Assembly: GCF_003692965.1 (NCBI RefSeq)
Contig: NZ_REHC01000012.1
Coordinates: forward strand, 62,001-126,000
Length of the DNA stretch: 64,000 bases
Direction of reading: 5' to 3'
Source of the DNA: Lactobacillus sp. ESL0246
GTDB taxonomy: Bacteria; Bacillota; Bacilli; Lactobacillales; Lactobacillaceae
Shown here: one piece after another, positions 41,908 through 50,828 of the stretch
Numbering within the stretch: position 1 is the stretch's first letter
How the letters are laid out: each line of letters opens with the position of its first letter
Program-made: the position numbers and the translations under genes
Notes under the pieces: model-generated
Seen by the model: the letters and a program-made list of their open reading frames with translations, nothing else
The model's database searches: none
Told to the model about the DNA's origin: nothing

Positions 41908-43311
41908 TTATTCTTCATCTTTCTTAATACCTGGTAACATAAATGAACACACAAGCCCGATTAATGCAAACCCCAGCATTAATAAGAAACCAAAACGATA
42001 TCCGCTAGTCAGTTTTACTAATTTATTACCTTTTGAACTGGTAGCACTAACTGTTACTACCAACATTGCTAAAGCTGTTCCTAATGAACCACCAATTTGT
42101 CTGATAGTTGATGAGGAGGCATTGGCATGTGCTGTCAAATTATCTTCAACCATATTAATTCCAGCTGTGAAAGTAGTCATCATCGTAAATGAGATACCAA
42201 CCATACGTAATGCATAACAAGCACTAATTAATATTAGACTAGAGTAAGCATTAAATATTACCATTGGTAATGTACCTAGAAGTAACATTGCAAAGCCAAA
42301 TAATGACAATTTCTTAATGCCAACTTTATCATACATAATACCAGAAATTGGGTTACAGATAATCATAATTAACGCACCCGGCATCATGACTAGCCCAGCG
42401 GTCAAAGCTGTTTCTGCTCTAGTTGTCTGTAAATAAAGAGGTAAGACCAATTCAACACCAACCATTGAAATATTACTAATTGTGCTTAACATCGTACATA
42501 AATCAAAGCCGATATTTTTAAAAACACGAATATCCAATAATGGTTCTTTCATGTTTAATTGACGCAGGCAAAACAACACAATAATTATCAAACCAAGTAT
42601 AAAAGTGATTATTAATAGCAGTGAAATTTTCCCAGTATTACCGATTTCAGATAATGTATATAAAATCAAGCCAAAGCCGAAAGTTGATTCCAATAACGAA
42701 ATAATATCAATCGAACCTTTATGGAGTACTGTAAAGTTTTGAATTAAAAAGAAAGCCAAAATTCCAACTAAACCACTGGTGATACTTAGAATAATAAACA
42801 GCATTTGCCAATCTGCATATTTTAAAATCAAACCCGAAATTGTTGGACCGACTGCTGGCCCAAAACCAATAACCAAACCAGTTATTCCCATTGCCAAGCC
42901 ACGTTTTTCTGGTGGAAACATAATCAAAATAACATTTTGAATAAATGGCATCAAGCCGCCTGCTGCAATTGCTTCAATAATTCTTCCCAAAAGTAAAACA
43001 TAAAAATTAGAAGCAAAAATACAAATTATCGAACCAGTAAAAAAGATGCCAATCATTGCTATAAAGTTTTGCCGTAAATTAAATGATTCAAACACCCAAG
43101 CCGACATTGGAATCATTAATCCCACCACTAACAAATAAGCAGTAGTCAACCATTGAGCAGTCGCTTGGCTAATATTAAATGATTTGATAATTGACGGCAA
43201 GGCATTGTTTAAAAAAGTTTCTGCTAATAAGGCCACAAAGGCTCCAAATAGCAAAACTGCCATCATAGTAGTTCTTTGTTGATTAGAAATATTTTTAATC
43301 TCTTGTTTCAT
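41908..43311 (-). CDS. DHA2-family MFS drug exporter
   Basis: A 467-residue exporter with about fourteen helices. LAETFLNNALPSIIKSF, QWLTTAYLLVVGLMIP and GFGPAVGPTISGLIL (motif C) are typical of DHA2 antiporters (EmrB/LmrB type). It is followed by a short cytosolic tail. AAGGAG precedes the ATG. It lies 48 nt downstream of a MarR regulator and has its own copy of the regulator's palindromic site, so it is probably induced by a ligand of that repressor. The exported compound is unknown. Confidence 0.9.
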   Translation of the reverse strand: MKQEIKNISNQQRTTMMAVLLFGAFVALLAETFLNNALPSIIKSFNISQATAQWLTTAYLLVVGLMIPMSAWVFESFNLRQNFIAMIGIFFTGSIICIFASNFYVLLLGRIIEAIAAGGLMPFIQNVILIMFPPEKRGLAMGITGLVIGFGPAVGPTISGLILKYADWQMLFIILSITSGLVGILAFFLIQNFTVLHKGSIDIISLLESTFGFGLILYTLSEIGNTGKISLLLIITFILGLIIIVLFCLRQLNMKEPLLDIRVFKNIGFDLCTMLSTISNISMVGVELVLPLYLQTTRAETALTAGLVMMPGALIMIICNPISGIMYDKVGIKKLSLFGFAMLLLGTLPMVIFNAYSSLILISACYALRMVGISFTMMTTFTAGINMVEDNLTAHANASSSTIRQIGGSLGTALAMLVVTVSATSSKGNKLVKLTSGYRFGFLLMLGFALIGLVCSFMLPGIKKDEE

Positions 43312-43325
43312 TTGTTCTCCTTATA

Positions 43326-43339
43326 TGTAGTAAGCTACA
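43326..43339. promoter_or_regulatory. MarR operator copy upstream of the exporter
   Basis: TGTAGTAAGCTACA matches the perfect palindrome upstream of the MarR gene (43832-43845) in 12 of 14 positions and lies between the marR stop and the exporter start. Confidence 0.6.
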
Positions 43340-43359
43340 TTTTTGGTTAAATTAAAATA

Positions 43360-43812
43360 TCAAAAATTAGAAATGATCTTTTCTATTGCCTGTTCAAGCC
43401 TCTCAACTTCTTGAGGTGAAGAGCCTAGAACAATTCGTTGATTAACGTTATCCATAATTATGCGTATTTTTTCAGCATTATCATTAATTAGATTGAACCC
43501 TTGGTTAGTTAGGGTCAGAACAACTTGTCTTTGATCATGTTCAAGGTGTGATGTTGCAATTAAATTGCTATCAGCCAACCGTTTAACAATTCCTCTAACC
43601 GTTGGATGACTCAATACAAAAGCATCAGCAATTTCTTTTTGGGTAACTGTCCTGCCCTTAGAATCATATAAGTAAAGCAGTAAAGAAATTTGGGCACCGG
43701 TTAAAGAATACTTATCAAATACTTTAGCAAATTCATTATTCAACTGTTTTTCAATTAATGTATTGGCGATTTTTATTTTGGGCCCTAAATTATTTAAAAA
43801 CATTTTTGACAT
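43360..43812 (-). CDS. MarR-family transcriptional regulator
   Basis: A 150-residue winged-helix regulator. TVTQKEIADAFVLSHPTVRGIVKRLADSNLI is the recognition HTH and HLEHDQRQVVLTLTNQG the wing. It is first in a two-gene unit with a DHA2 exporter. The palindrome TGTAGTATACTACA sits 20 nt upstream of the ATG, and a second copy precedes the exporter, so autorepression and control of the exporter are likely. Confidence 0.9.
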   Translation of the reverse strand: MSKMFLNNLGPKIKIANTLIEKQLNNEFAKVFDKYSLTGAQISLLLYLYDSKGRTVTQKEIADAFVLSHPTVRGIVKRLADSNLIATSHLEHDQRQVVLTLTNQGFNLINDNAEKIRIIMDNVNQRIVLGSSPQEVERLEQAIEKIISNF

Positions 43813-43831
43813 ATTATTTATCCTCTATTTA

Positions 43832-43845
43832 TGTAGTATACTACA
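43832..43845. promoter_or_regulatory. MarR operator, perfect palindrome
   Basis: TGTAGTATACTACA is a perfect 14-bp palindrome upstream of the MarR gene. Confidence 0.65.
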
Positions 43846-43944
43846 CAAATTAAATTTAACCAGACTTTTTCCATTTTCGTAAAAAATTCCTCCATTATCG
43901 GTGTGGTAAAATTAAAATTGGCTATTAAGGGGGAATTTTAATTA

Positions 43945-45300
43945 ATGGAACATAACAATCCGAATAATGTAGAAAATCATCTATCATCTAAACATCACAT
44001 GAAAATTCATTGGAAAGATTTTTTTAAAAGTTCAGATGATACTTTGGTCAAAGACGCAACACTTGTAGAAAAAGGCTCCTTAGTTGGCAGAATTGGCATT
44101 ATGTTATTATCTTGTGGTACTGGAGCTTGGCGTGTTAGAGATTCAATGAATACAATTGCACGGGCATTAAATATTACCTGTTCGGCTGATATTGGTTTGA
44201 TTACTATTGAATATACCTGTTTTGATGTTGATAACCAATCTTATTCTCAAACCTTATCGCTGGCTTCAACCGCTGTTAATATGAATAAATTAAATAAACT
44301 TGAAAACTTCGTTCGTCGTTTTGAAGCAGAAAATGACTACATCACAATCGGTGCAGTTCACCATCGCTTATCGCAAATTGAGCGCAATACTAAAAGTTAT
44401 CCACTACTTATTTCAGCTCTAAGCGCAGGCGTAGCATGTGCTGGGTTTATCTTTTTGCTTGGTGGAGGATGGCCTGAAATGCTTTGTACGTTTTTCGGTG
44501 CCGCAATAGGAAATTACTTCCGCGGTTTGCTTGGTAAACAACAAATTACTTTAGTAGCAAAAATTGTTGTGGGTGTAGCTATTTCGTGTGCTGTTTACTT
44601 TTTAGGCTTTAAGCTTGGCGAATTTATGCTTCATTGGGATTATCATCATGCATTCGGTTATATTGGTTCAATGCTTTATGTCATTCCTGGCTTTCCATTC
44701 ATCACTTCCGGACTTGATATGTCAAAACTAGATATGCGTTCTGGAATTGAGCGACTTGCATACGCCATATTGGTTGTTATGATTGCAACAATGGCGGGTT
44801 GGGGAATGGCGACTTTACTTAATTTGCGTCCTGGTTCAATGCCCGCACTTAATTTATCCCCTCTTTTCTTAACAATATTTCGCATTATTGCTAGTTTTTG
44901 TGGGGTTTATGGGTTTTCAATCATGTTCAATGCTACACCAGCAATGGCAACAGTTGCAGCAGCTATCGGCGCCTTTGCTAACACCCTACGCTTAAGTTTA
45001 GTTGACTTTTCACATACCCCTGCTGCCATGGCTGCATTCATTGGTGCACTACTCGCGGGGTTGATTGCTAGTTTTGTTCGCGATCGAGTCGGCTTTCCTA
45101 GAATTGCAATTACTGTACCAGCCATTGTTATCATGGTTCCAGGTTTATATATGTATCGTGCTGTATTCAACTTTGGCATTACGAATATTAACATTGGTGC
45201 TTACTGGATTATGAATGCCTTAATGATTATCATTGCTTTACCAATTGGCCTTCTAACTGCAAGAATTTTGACAGACGCCAAGTGGCGACATGCTGACTAG
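43945..45300 (+). CDS. threonine/serine exporter, fused ThrE
   Basis: A 451-residue protein combining the ThrE_1 and ThrE_2 domains that are separate genes at 18623-19875. The first half has a soluble N-terminus, GTGAWRVRDSMNTIARAL and GSMLYVIPGFPFITSGLDM. The second half has LSLVDFSHTPAAMAAFIGALL and VPAIVIMVPGLYMYRAV. About ten helices are present. It would export threonine, serine or a related compound. The ATG is preceded by GGGGGAA. It is monocistronic and ends shortly before the RAT-controlled operon. Confidence 0.87.
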   Translation: MEHNNPNNVENHLSSKHHMKIHWKDFFKSSDDTLVKDATLVEKGSLVGRIGIMLLSCGTGAWRVRDSMNTIARALNITCSADIGLITIEYTCFDVDNQSYSQTLSLASTAVNMNKLNKLENFVRRFEAENDYITIGAVHHRLSQIERNTKSYPLLISALSAGVACAGFIFLLGGGWPEMLCTFFGAAIGNYFRGLLGKQQITLVAKIVVGVAISCAVYFLGFKLGEFMLHWDYHHAFGYIGSMLYVIPGFPFITSGLDMSKLDMRSGIERLAYAILVVMIATMAGWGMATLLNLRPGSMPALNLSPLFLTIFRIIASFCGVYGFSIMFNATPAMATVAAAIGAFANTLRLSLVDFSHTPAAMAAFIGALLAGLIASFVRDRVGFPRIAITVPAIVIMVPGLYMYRAVFNFGITNINIGAYWIMNALMIIIALPIGLLTARILTDAKWRHAD

Positions 45301-45347
45301 ATGCACAAATGGTAAACCATATATACAAATGCTTATAAATAATCCTG

Positions 45348-45376
45348 TTGCTTATTATTTTGTAAGCGGTTATAAT
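45348..45376 (+). promoter_or_regulatory. promoter of the licT-type operon with cre-like site
   Basis: TTGCTT (45348-45353) and a perfect TATAAT (45371-45376) are 17 nt apart. TGTAAGCGGTTATA (45361-45374) fits the cre consensus at 13 of 14 positions and overlaps the -10, so CcpA should repress it on preferred sugars. Confidence 0.75.
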
Positions 45377-45394
45377 AGTCTATGAAAAAATATA

Positions 45395-45424
45395 GGGATT
45401 GTTACAGGTAAAGCTGGCGTGGCC
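45395..45424 (+). promoter_or_regulatory. ribonucleic antiterminator (RAT) for a LicT/BglG protein
   Basis: The leader segment starting GGGATTGTTACAGGTAAAGC and ending in GGCC matches RAT elements of bgl/lic operons. Its last bases overlap the left arm of the terminator at 45421-45457, so RAT folding and terminator folding exclude each other. Confidence 0.8.
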
Positions 45425-45457
45425 TACTAAATCATTTAGGTTTAGTGGGCCTTTTTT
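45421..45457 (+). terminator. leader terminator controlled by the RAT
   Basis: GGCCTACTAAA and TTTAGTGGGCC form an 11-bp stem (one G-U pair) with a 9-nt loop and a T-run. It stops transcription unless the antiterminator protein binds the RAT. Confidence 0.85.
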
Positions 45458-45504
45458 AGTTTTATTTCCGAAGGGAGTAGTTATATGTCAAAAGGAGTTT
45501 GAAG

Positions 45505-46344
45505 ATGATCATCAAAAAAAAATTAAATAATAACGCTATTATAGCCTATGGCCAAGATGGTATAGATCAAATCTTAACTGGTAAAGGTATCGGCTTTATG
45601 AAGAAACGAGGAGATAACGTTGAAGAAGAAAAACTAGAAAAAATTTATAAGCTGAGCACAGCTGATAGTCAAAATAAATTAATTAGCATTGTAGGAACTA
45701 TTCCAATAAGATATTTAGATTTTACAGATCGAGTAGTTAAAGAATTATCTCAAAAATTAAGCAGGGAATTTGATGATAATATTTATATTGCATTGACAGA
45801 TCACATATACTTTACTGTATCAAGATATAGGAAAAAAGAAAAAATAAATACATCGCTTTTATGGGAAGTAAAGGATATTTATCCTGAGATATATAAAGAA
45901 TCTCTCCACATTTTAAAGAAAATAAATAATGAATTTAAAGTAAATTTGACAGTAGAAGAGGCTCGGCTTTTAACTTTTCATATTGCCGATAATCTTAAGA
46001 ACAATTGCCAAAACTTCAATATTGGTGATTCAATAAAAATAGTTACCGATATGCTTAATATAGTTAAATATTATTTCAATATTAACTATGAAGAGGATTC
46101 ACTTGAATATACTCGTTTTGTGATTCATTTAAAATTTTTAACTAAAAGAATTTTAAGCAAGGAAAAGCAATCTACGGATGCAGTATTTTTCTATTCAGAA
46201 TTACCCCAAAAAATGCCTGAAGCCTTTAACTGTATGTTAAAAATAAAAAAATACATTGCTAAAACTCAGCATTTTAATCTTTCTATCGGTGAACAGTCAT
46301 ATTTAACAATTCATATTCAACGAATCATTTTAAATCATAAGTAA
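45505..46344 (+). CDS. licT: BglG/LicT-family transcriptional antiterminator
   Basis: A 279-residue RNA-binding antiterminator. It has a CAT-RBD domain (1-55, IIKKKLNNNAIIAYGQDG, GIGFMKKRGD) and PRD1 and PRD2. The four regulatory histidines fall at the positions known in Bacillus subtilis LicT: His100 (LTDHIYF), His159 (LTFHIAD), His208 (FVIHLKFL) and His270 (LTIHIQRI). It binds the RAT in its own leader. The ATG at 45505 is preferred over a TTG two codons earlier; AAAGGAG lies upstream. It is first in a three-gene operon with PTS and esterase genes. Confidence 0.92.
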   Translation: MIIKKKLNNNAIIAYGQDGIDQILTGKGIGFMKKRGDNVEEEKLEKIYKLSTADSQNKLISIVGTIPIRYLDFTDRVVKELSQKLSREFDDNIYIALTDHIYFTVSRYRKKEKINTSLLWEVKDIYPEIYKESLHILKKINNEFKVNLTVEEARLLTFHIADNLKNNCQNFNIGDSIKIVTDMLNIVKYYFNINYEEDSLEYTRFVIHLKFLTKRILSKEKQSTDAVFFYSELPQKMPEAFNCMLKIKKYIAKTQHFNLSIGEQSYLTIHIQRIILNHK

Positions 46345-46362
46345 AAGAAAAGAGGAATAAAA

Positions 46363-48246
46363 TTGAATAACAAAGAAATCGCTGAAAATCTATTAAAAAA
46401 CTTAGGGGGTGATAGTAATATCCTCACTTGTACTCACTGTGCAACAAGATTACGTTTTACATTAAAGGATAATAGTTTGGCTGAAACAAAGAAAATAGAA
46501 AATATCCCAAGCGTAATTTCAGTTGTTCAAGCGGCTGGACAATACCAAGTTGTTTTTGGTCCCAAGGTAATTGATGTTTACAACGCTATGAAAGAATTAT
46601 TAAGTACAAACATCAAAAATTCAACAGAAAAAAAGAAACACCAAAATATTTTTGAGGCTTTAATTGACCTTGTATCTAGTATTTTTACACCTATTTTATA
46701 TGTTTTAATTGGATCAGGCATCATCAAAGGCCTACTTTCTATTTTTACTTCATTAAAATGGATGAGTACTACGTCAGGCACATATGAAATTTTCAATGCA
46801 GCTGGCGACAGTCTTTACTACTTTTTACCAATGATTTTAGCAATTACATGTGCACAAAAATTTAAAACCAATATATTCGTTTCCATTACTATTGGTGGTG
46901 CTCTTGTTTATCCAAATATTGCAGCTTTATATGGAAAAACAGTTCAATTTATGCATATTCCTATTGGAATCGCTACATTCAAAAGTAGTGTTTTCCCAAT
47001 TATTTTTGCTATTTTTACTCTTTCATATTTAGAAAAAGTTCTAAAAAAAGTTATACCATCTGCTGTTGAAAATATTTTTGAACCTTTAATTTCTTTATTA
47101 ATACTTGTACCCTTGACCATTATTGTTTTTGGTCCCATTGGTTCCACTTTAGCAGATTGGATTGCTAGTTTTTACATGTATTTATATGGTTTGAGCAAAA
47201 TTGTTGCTGGAGGATTTATCGGATTCTTTGCTCAAGCAATGGTTGTTTTTGGAATTCATTGGGGACTATTTCCTATTATCTTTTCAAATATCCAAAAATA
47301 TGGTTTTGACACTATTTTAGCTGTTTTCGGTCCAAGTATTATTTCCCAATCTGGTGCTGCTTTAGGAATCTTTTTAAGAACAAAAGATTCTAATATGAAA
47401 AAAATAGCATCTTCTGCAACTCTAATGGGATTCTTTGGTATTTCAGAACCAGCAATTTATGGTGTTACGTTAAAATATAAACGTGCATTCCTCATGGCAA
47501 TGATTGGCGGCGGAATTGGGGGAGCAATTTCTGGTGCCGCTGGAGCCAGAGCAACAGCAGTTGCAGTTGCAAGTATTCCGAGCTTCCCAGTTTACTTTGG
47601 TCACGGCTTTTTACAATTTGTAATTGGCTATTTCTCTGCATTCTTTATAGCTGCAATTCTAACTTACTTGTTTGGCTATGATTCCAGTCTTGATAATACT
47701 CAAACTGTAACAGCTCAGTCTAAAACTAATCCTTCACCGTCCAATAATAATCCTAACTCTCAACAAAACACAGACAAATGGGTTAATCAAAAAATATCTG
47801 CCCCAGTAACTGGAAAAATAGTTTTATTAAAAAATATTAACGATGAAGTATTTTCATCAGAATCACTTGGAAAAGGACTCGCTTTTGCACCCGATTTAAC
47901 TACACAACAAGTACTCTCGCCAGTTGATGGTGTTGTTACCGCAACTTATCCCAGCATGCATGCATACGGAATTACTGGAGAAGATGGACGCCAATATCTT
48001 GTTCATATCGGCATTAACACTGTTGACCTAAAAGGAAAATATTTTTCAAAAGCAGTGTCATCAAATAGTAAGATAGATCATGGCGCCCCTTTATGTACTG
48101 CTGACTTTGCTAAAATTGCTGATGAAGGATATGATACGTCCGTTATTGTAACTTTGATTAATTCAACTTCACAAACCCACACAATAATTAATGAAAAAAA
48201 CAACATTAAAGCTGGTCAAACTGCTTTGACTTTCTGTGAAAATTAA
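46363..48246 (+). CDS. bglP: beta-glucoside-type PTS EIIBCA
   Basis: A 627-residue permease. EIIB (1-85) has the phosphocysteine Cys26 in THCATRLRFTL. EIIC (about 100-455) has ten helices, including the GFFGISEPAIYGVTLKYKRAF motif. A Ser/Asn/Gln-rich linker (about 456-480) leads to EIIA (about 485-627), with GKGLAFAPD, MHAYGITGEDGRQYLVHIGINTV and the phospho-His in YLVHIG. It starts at a TTG after GAGGAA. Members transport beta-glucosides or trehalose/sucrose-like sugars; the LicT-type regulator favours an aryl- or alkyl-beta-glucoside. No phospho-beta-glucosidase is in the operon. Confidence 0.9.
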   Translation: MNNKEIAENLLKNLGGDSNILTCTHCATRLRFTLKDNSLAETKKIENIPSVISVVQAAGQYQVVFGPKVIDVYNAMKELLSTNIKNSTEKKKHQNIFEALIDLVSSIFTPILYVLIGSGIIKGLLSIFTSLKWMSTTSGTYEIFNAAGDSLYYFLPMILAITCAQKFKTNIFVSITIGGALVYPNIAALYGKTVQFMHIPIGIATFKSSVFPIIFAIFTLSYLEKVLKKVIPSAVENIFEPLISLLILVPLTIIVFGPIGSTLADWIASFYMYLYGLSKIVAGGFIGFFAQAMVVFGIHWGLFPIIFSNIQKYGFDTILAVFGPSIISQSGAALGIFLRTKDSNMKKIASSATLMGFFGISEPAIYGVTLKYKRAFLMAMIGGGIGGAISGAAGARATAVAVASIPSFPVYFGHGFLQFVIGYFSAFFIAAILTYLFGYDSSLDNTQTVTAQSKTNPSPSNNNPNSQQNTDKWVNQKISAPVTGKIVLLKNINDEVFSSESLGKGLAFAPDLTTQQVLSPVDGVVTATYPSMHAYGITGEDGRQYLVHIGINTVDLKGKYFSKAVSSNSKIDHGAPLCTADFAKIADEGYDTSVIVTLINSTSQTHTIINEKNNIKAGQTALTFCEN

Positions 48247-48259
48247 ATATGGAGAAAAT

Positions 48260-49270
48260 ATGATTATTAAGAATTCTGTTTATGGTAATAAATGGGGATA
48301 CCTTGATCCCGAAGTTTTAAGTAGAACTAAAAAAAAGAAGTTACTCACTGATGAAGATGTTAATAAAAAAATAGATATAACAAAAATTGATTTTTTACAA
48401 ATAAGATCAAGTATGGGATCTCCCAACAAAGATCTTACAACTACTAAAATAATTGTGAAAAACATTTTAATTAAATGCCATAGTCGATATATTCCTGCCA
48501 TTATATGCCATCCTCAAAAAATAAGAATTACTGATAATGCCTGCCTTTATTTACATGGAGGAGGATTTATAGGTGGTAATAGTTCAACTATACTCAATCA
48601 ATGTAAATTAATTGCTGAAAAAGCGAATTGCACAGTTGTTGCGCTTGATTATCGTTTAGCACCTGAAACACCTTTTCCAGGTGCTCTACAAGACTGTTTA
48701 GAAGCTATTGAATGGATTATAAATAATAAAAACAAATTAGGTTTTATAAATTCACAGATATTTATAGCGGGAGATAGTGCTGGTGGAAATTTAGCAATTG
48801 CTTGTGGTTTATCTGATAAAAACCATTTTATAAGACAAGTAATTTCCATTTATGGAGCATTGGATCTTCAAGAAACATCTAAAACAATTTATCATTGGTC
48901 TTATCTAGATTATAAAATGATAAATGAACAAGTCAATTTTATTCATACAAGATTAAACAAAATAATATTGATTAACAATATTATGCGACCTCTTTACATT
49001 AATAATCAGAATGTAACTAATTACTTGATTAGTCCAATTTATGCAAAAAATTTTAAAAACATGCCACCTGTGACTTTAATTGAAGCAGAATTCGACTACT
49101 TTTTACCAAGTAATAGATACTTTGCTAATTTGTTACGTAAAAATGGGATTGCAGTTAAAGAGATTTTGTATAAAGGCTTAGATCATGGATTCTTTGACCG
49201 TTTGGGTTTCCTCAAGCAAACCAAGGATGCATGTATAGAAATTGCTAATATAATAACAAACAAACCCTAA
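48260..49270 (+). CDS. alpha/beta-hydrolase, hormone-sensitive-lipase-like esterase
   Basis: A 336-residue esterase of the HSL (alpha/beta-hydrolase 3) family. It has the oxyanion motif LHGGG (about 98-102), the nucleophile in GDSAGG (Ser173), and the acid and base in VTLIEAEFD and GLDHGFFD. No signal peptide, so it acts in the cytosol on an imported or internal ester. The ATG at 48260 follows GGAG and lies 13 nt after the PTS gene, making it the last gene of the RAT-controlled operon. It takes the place usually held by a 6-phospho-beta-glucosidase, suggesting de-esterification of an acylated sugar. Confidence 0.87.
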   Translation: MIIKNSVYGNKWGYLDPEVLSRTKKKKLLTDEDVNKKIDITKIDFLQIRSSMGSPNKDLTTTKIIVKNILIKCHSRYIPAIICHPQKIRITDNACLYLHGGGFIGGNSSTILNQCKLIAEKANCTVVALDYRLAPETPFPGALQDCLEAIEWIINNKNKLGFINSQIFIAGDSAGGNLAIACGLSDKNHFIRQVISIYGALDLQETSKTIYHWSYLDYKMINEQVNFIHTRLNKIILINNIMRPLYINNQNVTNYLISPIYAKNFKNMPPVTLIEAEFDYFLPSNRYFANLLRKNGIAVKEILYKGLDHGFFDRLGFLKQTKDACIEIANIITNKP

Positions 49271-49282
49271 TATCTTTTAACA

Positions 49283-49321
49283 AAAAATTGCTGATACGAC
49301 TAACTTGTATCAGCAATTTTT
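49283..49321. terminator. bidirectional terminator
   Basis: AAAAATTGCTGATAC and GTATCAGCAATTTTT form a 15-bp perfect stem with a 9-nt loop between the convergent esterase and flavoprotein genes. Confidence 0.93.
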
Positions 49322-49334
49322 ATATTAATTTATT

Positions 49335-50771
49335 TTACTTCCTTGCAATATTTTCGATGGCATTTCTACCTGAGAAAACACAATAACCGGCATGAGTTCC
49401 TGGCACATTTACTCCATAAGTATCACCGTATAACACAGCGGAACCATCCCCGCCAATAGCATATAGTCCTTGAATTGGTCGTCCTTTAGTATCTAAAACT
49501 TCATTTTTAATATTAACGCGCAAGCCGTCACCAGTCGTATAGGCTCCAACACCTAATTCAAGGGCATAAAATGGCCCATTTCCATCAACCGGTAGCATAT
49601 ACTTAGCTGGCTTATGAAAGTCACTGTCCTCACCCTTGGCTGCCATTTCATTGTAATGCTTAACATATTCTACTAAGTTGGGCGTTTCGATTTCCGCAGC
49701 CAATTCAGCTAAACTTGCTGCCTTGTGCAGGTACTCGTGACCCTCTTTTTCAGCCTTTTCAATGTCATCACGCAAAGACGGGTAACGGTCTTCTGGTACA
49801 AAGGGCTTCATTGATCTTGGGAAAGACTTGTCGGTAAAATCATCCAGAATCTTTTGACTAAAAATACAAAAGACGCGGTCTTGCCGATTCATTGCATTAC
49901 CTTCGTTCGCCCAGTTGACCACACAAGCACTTTCATCAACAAAACGTTCACCTAGTTCGTTTACCCACATTTGCGGCTGATCACAAACTGAACTCCAGAT
50001 GGCCGTTCCCCATAGTTTAAATGAAGGAATCTTCTTACTCTTGAGCTGGCCACCAAACATCATGGCCATACCAGTGAAGTACTGCTTTGCCCCCAAGTTC
50101 CAAGCAAGATGCAACCCATCACCTGTGTTTTTACCAGAATTAACAGGAATAATATTATTTGGATTTTGATGTGGTGTATTTTCCAACAGTTTTTGGTCGT
50201 TCAAATAGCCACCGGTAGCTAAAACGACGTTTTTGGCGGTTACCACAGACGTACTCTTATCATCAACTTTGGTCAAAGTTACAGCATAAGTCTTGTCGGC
50301 ATTTTGCTTTAAGTCAGTTACCCGCGTCAAAGTAACAATTTCAACGCCCTTGCTCTTGACGTATGGTTCTAAACCGTTGTGAATAGCATCGTGACCCTTA
50401 CCCTTGAACAAATGCCAAGTTTTAGCGCCAGTACCAAGACCAGAAACTAGCCAAAACTTAACGCCGTGATTCTCAAGCCAGGAAACATTTTTACCGGCTT
50501 GATCGATATACTTTTGCCACATTTTACCATCAGCTCGGTAATGAGAATAAGTTAATTCCTCGTTGAGCAATTTGTCTTTATCAATAACAGCATTTTCCTT
50601 TTGCTGTATTTCAGAATCAGCAGCGAACACACCTTCAACGTAATTACCGGTTCCACCTGTGGTTTTGCCTTTTTCTACTAGCAAAGTCTTTAAATTATTA
50701 TCAGCAGCTTCGCCAGCAGCCGCAAAACCAGCTAACCCAGCACCTACGATTACTACATCATATTCTTCCAT
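49335..50771 (-). CDS. FAD-dependent fumarate-reductase-like oxidoreductase (no FMN domain)
   Basis: A 478-residue cytosolic FAD_binding_2 protein. It has the dinucleotide motif VVIVGAGLAGFAAAGEA, GGTGNYVEGVFAAD in the early FAD region, VLATGGYLND and a C-terminal GLYAIGGDGSAVLYGDTYG...PGTHAGYCVFSGR. It lacks an FMN_bind domain and a signal peptide. The region equivalent to the HTMGG of true fumarate reductases reads GAYTTGDGLRVN, so the substrate probably differs. It is the last gene of a four-gene operon with 50829-55453. Confidence 0.83.
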   Translation of the reverse strand: MEEYDVVIVGAGLAGFAAAGEAADNNLKTLLVEKGKTTGGTGNYVEGVFAADSEIQQKENAVIDKDKLLNEELTYSHYRADGKMWQKYIDQAGKNVSWLENHGVKFWLVSGLGTGAKTWHLFKGKGHDAIHNGLEPYVKSKGVEIVTLTRVTDLKQNADKTYAVTLTKVDDKSTSVVTAKNVVLATGGYLNDQKLLENTPHQNPNNIIPVNSGKNTGDGLHLAWNLGAKQYFTGMAMMFGGQLKSKKIPSFKLWGTAIWSSVCDQPQMWVNELGERFVDESACVVNWANEGNAMNRQDRVFCIFSQKILDDFTDKSFPRSMKPFVPEDRYPSLRDDIEKAEKEGHEYLHKAASLAELAAEIETPNLVEYVKHYNEMAAKGEDSDFHKPAKYMLPVDGNGPFYALELGVGAYTTGDGLRVNIKNEVLDTKGRPIQGLYAIGGDGSAVLYGDTYGVNVPGTHAGYCVFSGRNAIENIARK

Positions 50772-50828
50772 TATTCAGACCTCATTATTTTATAAAAAGC
50801 ATGTACAATTTGCCCATGCTTTTTAAAA

